Shown here: positions 28,575 to 38,508 of the stretch, one piece after another
Layout of the letters: the number at the start of each line of letters is the position of its first letter
How positions within the stretch are numbered: position 1 is the stretch's first letter
Assembly: GCA_937862885.1 (NCBI GenBank)
Contig: CALMEE010000009.1
Span: 1 to 64,000 of the forward strand
Length of the DNA stretch: 64,000 nucleotides
Source of the DNA: an uncultured Planctomycetaceae bacterium
Lineage (GTDB): Bacteria > Planctomycetota > Planctomycetia > Pirellulales > Pirellulaceae
Direction of reading: 5' to 3'
Notes under the pieces: generated by a model
Seen by the model: only the letters and a program-made list of their open reading frames with translations
What the model was told of the DNA's origin: nothing
The model's database searches: none
Program-made: the position numbers and the translations under genes

Positions 28575-29090
28575 ATGAAGATCGTTGAATTTTTGCGAGA
28601 GCACCAAGTACCGTTCGATGTGGTGGAACACCAAACGACGTTCACTGCTCGAGAACTAGCCGCGACTGCTTCTACACCGATCTACGAGGTCGCGAAGACA
28701 GTACTTTTGCGAGCTGATCATGGTTTCCAGCATTTTGTGGTGGTGTTGCCTGCAAATAAGATGCTCGATCTTGCTCATTTGTCACATGCACTCGGCGGCA
28801 GTGAAATCGAATTGGCTTCCGAGGAAGTGCTCAGTGAGTTTTGCCCTGATTGCGAGCGCGGCGTGTTGCCTCCATTTGGATCGCAATACGGGCTCAAGAC
28901 GATATTGGACAGCCAATTATTGAATTGTGAAACAATCATGTTTGAAGGAAACTCGCATCGAGAGGCGATTCGCTTGAAAGCCGCAGATTTTCAACGCATT
29001 GAAGAACCACTCATTATTCATATCCCTAACGGTTCGGCAGGCAACACATCTCTCAACACCAATCGTGAGAACAATAGCGTTAACTCTTAA
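28575..29090 (+). CDS. YbaK/EbsC-family aminoacyl-tRNA deacylase-like protein
   Basis: 171 residues of the YbaK / prolyl-tRNA-synthetase-associated editing domain, which hydrolyses mischarged tRNAs such as Cys-tRNAPro or Ala-tRNAPro. The expected catalytic-site lysine is in EVAKTVLL (K41), with the following conserved strand (FVVVLPANKMLDL) and the late GSQYGLKTILDSQLL and REAIRLKAADF segments. An Asn/Ser-rich 20-residue tail follows the domain. The ATG at 28575 has GGAG seven bases upstream. A small hairpin with a T-tract follows directly after the stop. The actual tRNA substrate cannot be deduced. Confidence 0.88.
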   Translation: MKIVEFLREHQVPFDVVEHQTTFTARELAATASTPIYEVAKTVLLRADHGFQHFVVVLPANKMLDLAHLSHALGGSEIELASEEVLSEFCPDCERGVLPPFGSQYGLKTILDSQLLNCETIMFEGNSHREAIRLKAADFQRIEEPLIIHIPNGSAGNTSLNTNRENNSVNS

Positions 29091-29110
29091 TCGCGAGCAC
29101 GCGAATTTTT
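29091..29110 (+). terminator. short intrinsic terminator candidate after the YbaK-like gene
   Basis: Immediately after the stop codon, TCGCG-AGCA-CGCGA forms a five-base-pair stem with a four-base loop, followed by ATTTTT. The stem is short but perfect and GC-rich, and it lies in the gap between convergent genes. Confidence 0.45.
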
Positions 29111-29175
29111 GTTAGGCAAAGATACGATTTTGGCAGGTATAGGTGGAGGTGCGATTATGCAACGACCGAGTTTGG

Positions 29176-29706
29176 TCAATCGATGGACTGAGCGGAAAGA
29201 CTGCCGACAGCTTTCTTCGGCAAGATCCAGGTTGGCCGAGGAAAATGACACGTATAACCGTGGGGAAACCGCTCCAAGTAGTCTTGGTGCTCCGGTTCCG
29301 CTTCCCAAAATTCCCCTACGGGTCGAACTTCGGTAACCACAACGCCAGGCCATAGTCCTGAAGCGTTGATTTCCGCAATCGTCTCTTCCGCGACACGTTT
29401 TTGCGTTTGGTCAACAAAATAGATTCCAGAGCGGTAAGACGTCCCGCGGTCATTTCCCTGTCGATTTAAGGTTGTTGGATCATGAATTTGGAAAAAGAAC
29501 TCCAGAACTTGCCGATAGCTCAATTGATCATTTTCGAATTCAATTTCAATCGCTTCAGCATGAGATCCATGATTCTTATACGTTGCATTTGGCACGTCGC
29601 CGCCAGTATACCCGACGCGAGTGCTGGTTACGCCTGGAAGTTTGCGAATCAAATCCTGCATTCCCCAAAAGCACCCGCCCGCCAAGACTGCTCTTTCCAC
29701 CGCCAT
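29176..29706 (-). CDS. msrA: peptide-methionine (S)-S-oxide reductase
   Basis: 176 residues from the ATG at 29706, with GGAGA about eight bases upstream. A GTG at 29742 would add 12 residues. The catalytic motif GCFWG with the essential Cys12 is followed by the family blocks [14 protein letters not shown] and [17 protein letters not shown] and the [16 protein letters not shown] segment, the MsrA fold. It reduces the S epimer of methionine sulfoxide in proteins using thioredoxin. No MsrB domain or signal peptide is present, so a cytoplasmic single-domain enzyme is expected. Convergent with the YbaK-like gene. Confidence 0.96.
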   Translation of the reverse strand: MAVERAVLAGGCFWGMQDLIRKLPGVTSTRVGYTGGDVPNATYKNHGSHAEAIEIEFENDQLSYRQVLEFFFQIHDPTTLNRQGNDRGTSYRSGIYFVDQTQKRVAEETIAEINASGLWPGVVVTEVRPVGEFWEAEPEHQDYLERFPHGYTCHFPRPTWILPKKAVGSLSAQSID

Positions 29707-30006
29707 AAGAATATTCTCCGCATTTGCCTTTGAACTGACCACGCATCTTATTCTAGGGTCGAATTTCGAAAAAGCAACAAATCAACTAATCATGTAAATG
29801 CTTTGAAAAATGTCTTAACTAGGCGGTCAGCACATCACTCATCTCAAACACGTTACCGATTCGTCTCGAGAAGGTGTGAAAAGTCGTTAGTTCCCTGCAA
29901 ACGCAAACAATCTCAATCGGCAATGTAATGGCACGCCATTAATTGTCTTGAAAGCGTGAAATCAGAATTCTATGGCGAAAGCCGCATGGATGTTTGGAAT
30001 AGAGCG
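29707..30006. other. intergenic region between msrA and the PVC-type cytochrome gene
   Basis: About 390 bases separate the msrA start from the 3' end of the upstream-oriented gene at 30100. The right part holds the strong terminator at 30007-30042. The rest shows no supported gene or clear promoter, although the msrA promoter is expected here. Confidence 0.5.
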
Positions 30007-30042
30007 AAAAAAGTGAGCCAGCCGCGTAAACGCGACTGGCTC
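30007..30042 (-). terminator. strong intrinsic terminator of the PVC-type cytochrome gene
   Basis: On the minus strand GAGCCAGTCGCG (30042-30031) and CGCGGCTGGCTC (30026-30015) form a 12-base-pair stem with one G-T pair and a TTTA loop, then AC and a run of six T (30012-30007). It lies 58 bases beyond the stop codon of the gene at 30100, in the correct orientation. Confidence 0.85.
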
Positions 30043-30099
30043 TGCGGGAATCGAGTTTCGCGAGGTCACAGGGTGGGGCCCTGTTCCCTAGCATCAACA

Positions 30100-33000
30100 C
30101 TAGCGTGCCTCTCCTCGGTTGGAATTTCGATCAGCCGTTCGCGGTAATATATCTTTATAGAGATAGGCAAGTAGATCGCCGATTTCTTCCTTGGTCAGAT
30201 TGTCGAGTAGTCCGCTGGGCATGGCTGACTCACTGCTGACGGCAATTTGTTCAATTTCGTTTTCTCTCAAATGATTCTTTTTTCCATCGGAGGCTACGAT
30301 AATGTATGATCCGTCGGGTGCGCGGCTCAGCATACCGACGAGCATGCGTCCGTCGGTAGTCATTACTTTTCTCGCCAAATACTGATCAGAGATATGCCGA
30401 GACGGAAAGATAATGGCTTCGAGAGTTTCACGCTTCGAAAATCGTTTGGACAACGACGTTAAATCTGGTCCCAGCGTGTCACCTTGTTTGTCGAAACGAT
30501 GGCATTGGGTACATTGGGCCTTGTTAAATAATTGCTGGCCACGAGCGACATTCAATGCCGTTACGTTGGTTTCAAAATAGTCAAGATATTCGGTCAGATT
30601 ATGCTTGCCGGTCGAATCAAGTTTGCTAAGGTCAATCGGCTCAGCATCTGGGAACTTTTGCTCGAACCACTTCGACCAGCTATCGACGCCCTCTTTCCAA
30701 CTGGTCGCCGTCGGTTTCTGCTGATCACCTGACCAATGATTCAGCAACTTGATCGCGTCGTTTCCACCTTCATTGCGTAAACGATGTGCGACCGTGATCA
30801 CGTTTCGATAATGTTTTGATTCGACAGGTCGTTGCTGAACCCTGAGAAGTTTCGTGATGACTTCGCGCAATGTATCATCCGAAACGTCCGCTAGACTTTC
30901 CACCAAATAAGGCCAATTCTCGGAGTCCGGACGTTGTGCGAGTCCCATTGCAATATCGCTACGCCGTTGCGGTTGATCAAGCCAAACGGATCGCAGGTAT
31001 TCATGTGCGACGTCGTTGCCTCGCTCACCAAGCAACGCAATAATTCCCAGCTTGCATTGTGTGGCGATTGAGTCCTCACGAGGCAGAAGTTGCTTGTCCA
31101 TCTCAATGAGTTGGATCACCATTTGATCCGATAATGGCGTGTTGGGAAGTTTATAGAAGGCATGCAATGTCGCATAAGGCCATTGAGCCCCTGCGGCGAT
31201 GATCGTGGGAATATCTGCTTCGGTAACATGTGTCAAGTACGCATTGAGCGCCGTTTCCGTGTATTGACGGTGGCCGATTTCATTGATAGACACAATCGAT
31301 TCTTCTAAGAATGCTATCGCCTGCAAACGTTGTTCACTTGTCATCTCTTTGGCAAACACCTGCCAATTGAGAACGACCTGCAATTTATCAATGACGTCAT
31401 TTTCACTCAGGTCGAGGTATTCCGGCAATCGATTGACGACACCGAAGTTACCTAAAAAAGCGTTCAACCGAGAGATTTCACGATTCAGGATTCCGTTGCC
31501 GGCTGGGAACTCATTAGCGATCCGCTCGCCAAACAGTTTGATCTTTGTTGGGTCGACGTTCCCGCGTTTTAACGCGATTTGCGCAATTCTTAATAGTTCG
31601 ATGAAACGATCATCGCTGATAAATTCCTCCATGAAATGCGATATCTTCGCCAAGATGGCATACGCGTTTTCGAGTTTTGGCTCGACGGTAATCAAGACGA
31701 GAGCGCCTTCAGCAAACACTTTTTGATCATCGCATTTCAACAAATCGTCGCGCCAGCGATCCACGGGCGTCGTTTCGAGTAATCTTCGTGCGGCCAGTGA
31801 TTCAGCGGGATCTTCGCTCTTCAGCAACTGTTGGAGACTGTTCCAATCGGCGTGCATTCCGAGACGAACCATCGCATTTGCAGCCTTCATTCGAACTCTG
31901 CTCGATTCATCAATTAGGGCTTTCGACAGCATCATTCCGGCACGTTGGTTCTGGAGCCAACCCAGCATTTCGACGGCTTTCGCACGAACTGCCGATTCCG
32001 AATCCGTGCACAGTTGTTGCAACAGTTCGTCACTGGGGCGTGGGCCATACAGGAACATCAGATTAAGGGCACGCACTCGAAATTCAGCATTGTTGCGGCT
32101 CTCTAGTGCAACGCCTTTGAGCATATCTCCCCAGCTCAAGCCAATAGAATCCTTTAACTTGGCCAGTTGCTGCCTCCCCCAAGCACTTTGTGGTTGCGGC
32201 TGGCGAATCAATTGGGCCAGTTCGTTTTCCAGGTTGGTAAATTCTGGAGGTACCGTTCCTTCCCACGAGACTCGATATACGGCACCCTCTGTGCCACGAC
32301 CACCTGTGCAAAAGTACAGTGCTCCATCGGGTCCGACGGTCAAGTCCGTTACGGCCAAAGGTTGACTTTCTAAAAAGACTTCGTAACTGGCTTGGTAGCT
32401 GGCTCCTCGCTCTTCGAGTTTCACGGCCAGAATTCGACCTTCTGACCAATCAGCCAAAAACAACGCGCCATGATACGAGTAAGGGAAGATCACATGGTCG
32501 TAGACCACGGCACCTGTCGGCGAGCCACGCCCCGTATCGCAAATTCCTGGGTGGCAATCGATATAGTAATACGGAAATTTCGCCCAGCCGCTGCGCCAGC
32601 CATAATCGGCGCCGGCGAGCAGATGATATACCTGGGTTGGGCGGTACCATGGCGTTCCCAGATCAGCTTCCATGTCACTGTCGTGGAAAAACATCTCGCC
32701 ACTTGAGTTGATCGCCAAATCGTACGTATTCCGAATGCCGCTGGCGACAATCTCGCGACGTTTGCCATCGAGGCTAACTCGAATAACGGTTCCACCGGGA
32801 GCCTTGATCCCTGCAGCGTGCCCAGCTCGATCCTCCTGACGAGGTAACATATCGACGTCGTAAAAATGTTTTGCCGGACTGGTTGAAGCAGCTTTGCCAT
32901 CCAGTCCAGTCATATTGCCCAAGCTGATGTAGATCAATCCATCGGGGCCAAGTACCATGCCATGCGGACCATGTTCACTGGGGGGACCTGCGAACTTGAC

Positions 33001-34059
33001 GAGCATTTCCACTTGGTCGGCTTTACCAGAACCTTGGCTATCGATGAGCCGATAAAGGGCAACGCCTTGGGGTCCAGCACCTGTTACATAGACGTCGCCG
33101 TTAATGGGCAGTATCCCCTGGCAACTCTTGACAGCGTCGCAATAGAGGCTGACTCTCGGTTTGCCGTTATTTTCTCGGATATTGAAATCCACTAGGTAGA
33201 TTCCGCCTTGCTCTCGCGATACTAGTAGTTGCCCGAATTCGTTGAATTCCATGGCGATGATTGAACCAGCTGAATCATCGAGAATTTTCCGAACCGCAAA
33301 GTTATCCGGCACAATAAATCGATTGAGGTGGCCTTGGTTTGCGTTGGCATCGGTTTCATTCGTCTTACCAGCCGACGATTTGCCTGGCTCTGCGGCAGCG
33401 GTTGCTTGGTTGGAACTGGACTCGCGCAGAGCGATTCGTTCAGCGTCCCAAGGCAACGTCATGCCAATTTTCCCGAGTTCGCTCGCGGAGTTCCAAGTTT
33501 TGTCAGTGGCTTCGGCCATGCGCCAATTAGCTGGCGGTTTGGCCAACGTTTTCCACGACTCGTCAGAGCCAATCCAACGCGGCGTGGATCGCGCGCCCTC
33601 CAAGATTTTAACTTGGCATGCAAACGCGGCAGTCGGTCCGCTCGAATTGACGACTTGCACCGCGATTAAGTTTTCTCCATTCTTGAAATGTGGCGTGAGG
33701 TCAACGCGAGTCAACGATTGGAAGCCCGTTCCAGACCCAGCTCTCTTCCCATTAACGAAAATCGTGAATTGGTCATCAGCGGCCCCGATAAAGGTCACTT
33801 CACGGACGTTTTCCACTGTAACCATTTTGCGAAAATACGCGCTGCCCAATGGAGCCTGCAGTGCATCCTGTTCAGGGGTCCAAATCCATTGCGAATCTTG
33901 GGCCAGACTTTCCTGAGTTTGCATTGCCATAAACCAGGAAATCCCAACGATAATCGCCCCAGCAATTGCACGTGGCGATGTTGCAACTCGCCAGCGTAAC
34001 GGAAGATAATTGATCAGATCGATGACTCTTCCCACAATAATCCACGGATGTCTTTGCAT
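30100..34059 (-). CDS. PVC-type heme-binding CxxCH protein with propeller and HEAT repeats
   Basis: 1319 residues. A signal/anchor segment (about residues 33-54) is followed by a galactose-binding-like domain (about 57-155, WIWTPEQDALQAPLGSAYF), a glucose/sorbosone-dehydrogenase-like beta-propeller (about 250-620, with HGMVLGPDGLIYISLGN), a long HEAT-repeat region (about 640-1100) and a C-terminal cytochrome c domain with heme motif CTQCH at residues 1183-1187, then GPDLTSL. This architecture is a large planctomycete/Verrucomicrobia family annotated as membrane-bound dehydrogenases. The electron donor and acceptor are unknown. ATG start at 34059. It is followed by a strong terminator, so it is probably monocistronic. 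Confidence 0.9.
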   Translation of the reverse strand: MQRHPWIIVGRVIDLINYLPLRWRVATSPRAIAGAIIVGISWFMAMQTQESLAQDSQWIWTPEQDALQAPLGSAYFRKMVTVENVREVTFIGAADDQFTIFVNGKRAGSGTGFQSLTRVDLTPHFKNGENLIAVQVVNSSGPTAAFACQVKILEGARSTPRWIGSDESWKTLAKPPANWRMAEATDKTWNSASELGKIGMTLPWDAERIALRESSSNQATAAAEPGKSSAGKTNETDANANQGHLNRFIVPDNFAVRKILDDSAGSIIAMEFNEFGQLLVSREQGGIYLVDFNIRENNGKPRVSLYCDAVKSCQGILPINGDVYVTGAGPQGVALYRLIDSQGSGKADQVEMLVKFAGPPSEHGPHGMVLGPDGLIYISLGNMTGLDGKAASTSPAKHFYDVDMLPRQEDRAGHAAGIKAPGGTVIRVSLDGKRREIVASGIRNTYDLAINSSGEMFFHDSDMEADLGTPWYRPTQVYHLLAGADYGWRSGWAKFPYYYIDCHPGICDTGRGSPTGAVVYDHVIFPYSYHGALFLADWSEGRILAVKLEERGASYQASYEVFLESQPLAVTDLTVGPDGALYFCTGGRGTEGAVYRVSWEGTVPPEFTNLENELAQLIRQPQPQSAWGRQQLAKLKDSIGLSWGDMLKGVALESRNNAEFRVRALNLMFLYGPRPSDELLQQLCTDSESAVRAKAVEMLGWLQNQRAGMMLSKALIDESSRVRMKAANAMVRLGMHADWNSLQQLLKSEDPAESLAARRLLETTPVDRWRDDLLKCDDQKVFAEGALVLITVEPKLENAYAILAKISHFMEEFISDDRFIELLRIAQIALKRGNVDPTKIKLFGERIANEFPAGNGILNREISRLNAFLGNFGVVNRLPEYLDLSENDVIDKLQVVLNWQVFAKEMTSEQRLQAIAFLEESIVSINEIGHRQYTETALNAYLTHVTEADIPTIIAAGAQWPYATLHAFYKLPNTPLSDQMVIQLIEMDKQLLPREDSIATQCKLGIIALLGERGNDVAHEYLRSVWLDQPQRRSDIAMGLAQRPDSENWPYLVESLADVSDDTLREVITKLLRVQQRPVESKHYRNVITVAHRLRNEGGNDAIKLLNHWSGDQQKPTATSWKEGVDSWSKWFEQKFPDAEPIDLSKLDSTGKHNLTEYLDYFETNVTALNVARGQQLFNKAQCTQCHRFDKQGDTLGPDLTSLSKRFSKRETLEAIIFPSRHISDQYLARKVMTTDGRMLVGMLSRAPDGSYIIVASDGKKNHLRENEIEQIAVSSESAMPSGLLDNLTKEEIGDLLAYLYKDILPRTADRNSNRGEAR

Positions 34060-34696
34060 CGTGCGGCCCCCCGCTCAGCAGAAACGCATTGGCTAAACTG
34101 ATTGTGCAGTGCCTATTCGCTGAGTATCACTCATTGATTCTAATGAAGGTGGTACACTCGCCAGCCATCGAAATTCCGTGACGTCAGCCAACTATGGTTT
34201 GACGCGACGATCATTTTCAACGAATGCAACATTCTCGGTGAACAGAAACACTCCGGCAAAGTTACGCAACGGATCAAATAGAACAGTTCGGTTCTTCCCG
34301 CTTTTTACGGCTCAGCAAATCTTCCAGGCTAGCGATTGTGAAGCATGGACATTCACGCATCGAAACCCACTAAACCAATGCGGAGAAGTGGACATCGACT
34401 GAATGAACGTTTAGATTTCTACGATCGCTGGCATGGATTTTCGTAAAGCAATACGTAACAAACCGCTGGTATAAGCGATCTTCACTGTCACTCAATAATG
34501 TCACTCACCATTGAGGTTCCTTGCAGATCCTGAACTGCTCGAAATTTTTCCTACGATGGCAGGCGCAATGCCCACAACGGCACTGTCTTTGATGGATCGG
34601 CATATACGATTCAAACTGTTAGGTAAATTGTGCCGATCGTAGCGATTTTGACGAACGCTAGCGAGAACCTGAAGTGGGTTCGAAAACGCCCATTAT
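34060..34696. other. intergenic region with no supported gene
   Basis: 637 bases between two same-strand genes (the S10 peptidase ends at 34697, the cytochrome gene starts at 34059). No convincing coding frame, RNA gene or repeat was seen. A CGCTAGCG palindrome and a TAGCG/CGCTA stem near 34640-34666 lack a T-tract. The promoter of the cytochrome gene is expected near its right-hand start. Confidence 0.45.
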
Positions 34697-36244
34697 CTAC
34701 CAACGGGCAGGTGAGCCGGCAGCAGGAACTGCCCATTCAATGAATTCGCGGACATGCTGATTTGACGACGGAAGATCATCTTTTCGCAGATACATCATGT
34801 GGCCACTGCGGTAAGCATGGAAGCGTAAACGATCTCGAAAGGTACCCGAGGGATCCAAGTTCCACATCGTGTACTTGGCGGAAAAGTAGTCGGTGCCGCC
34901 ATCGTAATAGCCAGCCTGAATCATGACTTTTAGCCAAGGATTTTCGGCCATGCTGCGCCGTAGATTCTCTCCAGTTGAATCTCCGGTGCGATCCCAAGGA
35001 CTGACGGGGCCAAAGATATTGTATGATCTTTCAGTCTTATAATTCAGGGATCCGCGCAGGTACAAATTAATAGCAGGCGTAAATGACTGCATCCATGCCG
35101 CTAGCGCAGGATCGTATTCATATTCGGCTCCTCCGGAATCTCGATCGACACCACGATAGCGTGCATCAAGTCTACCAACCGTCAATCGTTGTTCGCGCAA
35201 GAGTTCCTTTCGCCAACTGGCTATCGGAAATTGCAAGTTGTAATTCAAAACGAAATCTGTAGATACTCCGGCATACTCGGCAACTCTTGCCGCGATTTGC
35301 TGACGTCTCGCGTCCTCGATAAACCCGCCGTTGACCAAAGCGGGCAAGTATTCGTTAATTGCAAAGTCCTCGACTTCCGGCAAAATCTCCTCCAGGTCGC
35401 GGTTTTGCAATTCGGACTTCAACTGATGATGGTACCAAGCAGTCGCCGCGTAATGCGGCAGCAGCAATGCAACCTGAACTGGACCAGCACGTTCGATTCC
35501 GAGTGAGGTTGGCGAAACCAAAATCACTCCGTCGACATAAATGCGATGTGTGGCCTGCAATTGCCTCGCCAGTCCTGCAACGCGCGTTGTACCGTAGCTT
35601 TCGCCAATCAAGATCTTCGGAGACCCCCAGCGCTCGAAACGACTGATAAACTGCTCGATCCAGCGCGCTAAATACTTGATGTCTTGATTCACTCCGAAGA
35701 ATTGGGAAGTGTCGACGCCGTCCACGGGCCTTGAGAATCCAGTATTGACTGGATCAATGTAGACAATGTCGGAAACATCCAAAATCGAATGCGGATTTTC
35801 CTTAGTACCGTAAGGCTGGATTGGAAACCCTTCATCATCAATCATCAATAGCTGCGGACCCGTGTAGCCTATGTGCATCCAAACCGAAGCTGACCCCGGG
35901 CCTCCATTAAACGAAAACGTCAATGGACGACGTTGAGTATCTTGGATGTCGGAGCGTTTGTAGTAGACGAAAAAGATGTCGGCAACTTGTTGTCCTGCTT
36001 CATCGAAAACTGGAAGAGTACCAGCCGTAGCATAATAAGGTATTGCGTTTCCATCGATGGTTACCTCATGGGAAGTCACCACTGGGGTTGGCCACTCAAT
36101 TTGATGCGGCGGCACAGAAAGATCGCCTGAAAGGTCTTTGCGATCCTCTTGACCATCGAGCGATCCTAGAAAACTCCCTCCGATAAAGAGCAATTGCAAA
36201 AGGCTCAACCAAACAACTTTACGAGTGACGGCAATTTCTAACAT
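34697..36244 (-). CDS. secreted S10-family serine carboxypeptidase
   Basis: 515 residues from the ATG at 36244, which begins a signal peptide (VVWLSLLQLLFIGGSFL). The long upstream in-frame extension to 36421 overlaps the neighbouring ThuA gene and is disfavoured. Peptidase family S10 is supported by SFNGGPGSASVWMHIGYTGP (oxyanion region), the nucleophile block LIGESYGTTR (Ser about residue 214), GYYDGGTDYFSAKY with the catalytic Asp, and YRSGHMMYL with the catalytic His. These enzymes release C-terminal amino acids and often work at acid pH. Secreted or periplasmic by inference. The ThuA gene lies 79 bases upstream on the same strand, so co-transcription is possible. Confidence 0.9.
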   Translation of the reverse strand: MLEIAVTRKVVWLSLLQLLFIGGSFLGSLDGQEDRKDLSGDLSVPPHQIEWPTPVVTSHEVTIDGNAIPYYATAGTLPVFDEAGQQVADIFFVYYKRSDIQDTQRRPLTFSFNGGPGSASVWMHIGYTGPQLLMIDDEGFPIQPYGTKENPHSILDVSDIVYIDPVNTGFSRPVDGVDTSQFFGVNQDIKYLARWIEQFISRFERWGSPKILIGESYGTTRVAGLARQLQATHRIYVDGVILVSPTSLGIERAGPVQVALLLPHYAATAWYHHQLKSELQNRDLEEILPEVEDFAINEYLPALVNGGFIEDARRQQIAARVAEYAGVSTDFVLNYNLQFPIASWRKELLREQRLTVGRLDARYRGVDRDSGGAEYEYDPALAAWMQSFTPAINLYLRGSLNYKTERSYNIFGPVSPWDRTGDSTGENLRRSMAENPWLKVMIQAGYYDGGTDYFSAKYTMWNLDPSGTFRDRLRFHAYRSGHMMYLRKDDLPSSNQHVREFIEWAVPAAGSPARW

Positions 36245-36323
36245 ACGGCGCTGCAGGAAGTTTGTTAACAAAGTTGTGAAAAACAAGTTGTGGATTTCAA
36301 GTATCGCGAGTTCCCCAGTCCGA

Positions 36324-37223
36324 TTATTTCGGATCGAGGTTCTGTTTGATTGCTTCATCGGATACTGCGGATTCGACGCCTTGTTTTGGTACATCGATGC
36401 CAGTGACCCACAAAAGAGCATTCAATACGATTTTTCTGAAGTCATCATTCTGCCAATTGGCGTGGAAATGGCCGCCTGTAAATCCTACGCCGCGCCCTCG
36501 ATCGTCTCGTTCCACGCACCACATTAGGTGTTCGGCGCGTCCTTTTGATTCCTGAATATGCTTGTAAGGACCCCGCGGATAAACATACGGACCGTCACGA
36601 GTTTCATCCGTAGGTGTAGCACTTAAAAGAGGCTGCACTCCCTTCATTTCATCGCGAAACCGCATATTGAAGTACCACTCATCATGAATTTTGAACGGCT
36701 TCACACCATTGCAAACCGGGTGGTCCGGCAGTTTCGCGAACTCGGCAATCCACATCGGATTGCACGAGAACTCATGCTCGTAACAGCCGCCAATCCAATT
36801 TCGAAAGTTTGACGCAACGTCCCCCTTGGGCACTTCAACGGCATAATGCAGACAAAACAAACCAACTCCGCGGTCCAATAATTCACTCAATCGATTTAGC
36901 CGTTCCCCCTGTATTAACGGATGGCCACTTCCCCCGTCAGCGTAACACAGAATTCCATGAGCCGAATCCAGAATCGAATCATCCTCAGGGTAGCCGTTGT
37001 GCACCACATGCAAGTCCAAGCCATCGATCCCTTGCAAACATCGTTCGAACAACTTTACGCCGGCATTGTGCTCGTGAGCACCAGGCCCGTGGCTGGGTTT
37101 ACCGGCGATCATTACGAGCTTCCGTGATTCCTTCGGTGCAGGTAATGGCAAGGATGAAGAGGCGACTGCAACCGCAGACGCTGCTGCCGTTGTCGCCATA
37201 AAATTGCGGCGTGAAATATTCAT
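36324..37223 (-). CDS. Tat-exported ThuA-domain protein
   Basis: 299 residues. The N-terminus carries a twin-arginine signal (SRRNFM at residues 4-9, then an Ala-rich hydrophobic core and a Pro-rich end). The mature part is a ThuA-type class-I glutamine-amidotransferase-like domain, with VMIAGKPSHGPGAHEHNAG at its start, GVGLFCLHYAVE in the middle and GRGVGFTGGHFHANW near the end. Such proteins are common in planctomycete sugar-utilisation loci but have no settled enzymatic role. The ATG at 37223 has AAGGGG eight bases upstream. Tat export suggests folding or cofactor insertion in the cytoplasm. Upstream of the S10 peptidase gene. Confidence 0.9.
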   Translation of the reverse strand: MNISRRNFMATTAAASAVAVASSSLPLPAPKESRKLVMIAGKPSHGPGAHEHNAGVKLFERCLQGIDGLDLHVVHNGYPEDDSILDSAHGILCYADGGSGHPLIQGERLNRLSELLDRGVGLFCLHYAVEVPKGDVASNFRNWIGGCYEHEFSCNPMWIAEFAKLPDHPVCNGVKPFKIHDEWYFNMRFRDEMKGVQPLLSATPTDETRDGPYVYPRGPYKHIQESKGRAEHLMWCVERDDRGRGVGFTGGHFHANWQNDDFRKIVLNALLWVTGIDVPKQGVESAVSDEAIKQNLDPK

Positions 37224-37839
37224 GACAAATCCCCTTAGCGATAACGCCTATTACGACGCGAAATTTCGATCAGCTTAGAATATAGCATGAATACTTTGGA
37301 TCGACCAGCAATGTGTGCGTCTGCCAACGTTCAAATCCATTTCCGACTCACGCTCGAATCGAAACCATCGGATAGGCGATCTGAATCACCCAACTTCAAG
37401 AGAGCCACGGTCTTCACCGGCGATGTGCAAAGTGTTTTTCGGAGCAGACTTTGCGGCGTGGCTCAATGCGCGCCTGATCGCATACCGAGGAATGCAGTCA
37501 TACTTGCTCTGACAGATGCAAGAAGCAAAAAATGCGCTATCGCCATTTGCTTCATTAGACGCTGCTGACCAGACCGATGCGGCACGATCCTGCACACACC
37601 GACCTGCACAGACAAGCAACACAATACTACGGGTCGTTGTTGGCAAGATTCGACTCGCCAACATACCATTCTGTCGTACGTCCACATGCATTGTCAAAAT
37701 TCGGATAGTATAATGGTTCGAAGATCGCCTGAACAAAGGAAAGAAATCGCCTGCATTGAGGACCTCGAATAGAATCACTCACCCGCGATCAGCTTGAATT
37801 AGGGCGTTGAAGAGGACTATTTGGTTTAACGGCATTAAA
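37224..37839. other. intergenic region with no supported gene
   Basis: About 616 bases between the divergent ThuA and receiver-like genes. Several short open frames on both strands have no recognisable product. A perfect TATAAT (37709-37714) has TTGTCA only 12 bases upstream, too short for a normal promoter. It may still contain the receiver-gene promoter. Confidence 0.45.
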
Positions 37840-38226
37840 ATGAAAGACTCGCAGACCTTTCACATCATCAGCGTTGGACAATGTTCGGCTGATAACGCAA
37901 ATATTACACGGGCATTGTCACGCTTCGTCGATTGCCGTGTTGAGTATGTTGAATCCTTTGCGGAGTTAGTGCACGCGTGCCGGACCTGCGTACCCCAACT
38001 TGTGCTCGTCAATCGCATATTGGACTCGGATGGCAGCAATGGTATCGAAATCATCGACCGCATGAAGTCTGATCAAAGTTTGCGGACGATTCCTGTAATG
38101 TTGGTTTCAAATCTTGTGGATGCGCAGGATGCGGCCGTTAACGCTGGGGCACTTCGTGGATTCGGCAAATCTGAACTAAACCAGCCCGTCATGGAGACGC
38201 TTGTTCGCGCTGCATTGGGCTGCTGA
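37840..38226 (+). CDS. atypical response-regulator receiver lacking the phosphoacceptor aspartate
   Basis: 128 residues from the ATG at 37840 (a TTG at 37807 is also in frame), the size of a single receiver domain. The alpha/beta pattern and the late residues (Ser in MLVSNL, Lys in GFGKSEL) fit a receiver, but the acidic pocket is absent at the N-terminus (SVGQCSADN) and the phosphorylation site is Asn, in LVLVNRILDSDGSNG, where a normal receiver has Asp. This VNR-x-LD signature belongs to an atypical receiver family I recall as widespread in planctomycetes. It is therefore probably a phosphorylation-independent protein-interaction module. No output domain or kinase is adjacent. Confidence 0.8.
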   Translation: MKDSQTFHIISVGQCSADNANITRALSRFVDCRVEYVESFAELVHACRTCVPQLVLVNRILDSDGSNGIEIIDRMKSDQSLRTIPVMLVSNLVDAQDAAVNAGALRGFGKSELNQPVMETLVRAALGC

Positions 38227-38508
38227 ACAATGGCCGACCGACAAAATCCAGCAATCAAACGTTTTGAGTATTGCAGAATGTTGGTTGCAAGCGACTTGTA
38301 ACGATCAGCTCCTTCTCACCATTCGTTATTTGTCACTGGCAAACGATGGTGAATTCGGAAAGAGCAAAGTCGGGTATTAAGTGAAGCGCATCAGGCGCCG
38401 GACGACGATCGGCAATTCATACTCACTTAATGCAGGATGGCCGATGACTGGCAACGGTCTTCACCAATTGCGGCGGTGGCGAACCAAGCAGTCCGCACTA
38501 CCGGCAAT

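Noticed and set aside
37691-37714. TTGTCA with perfect TATAAT upstream of the atypical receiver gene
   Set aside because: Only 12 bases separate the boxes, so it is not a usable sigma-70 pair as read.
37709-37730. Sequence containing GGTTCGAAG, slightly like a tRNA T-arm
   Set aside because: No cloverleaf can be formed around it and no acceptor stem pairs. Nothing else tRNA-like in the window.
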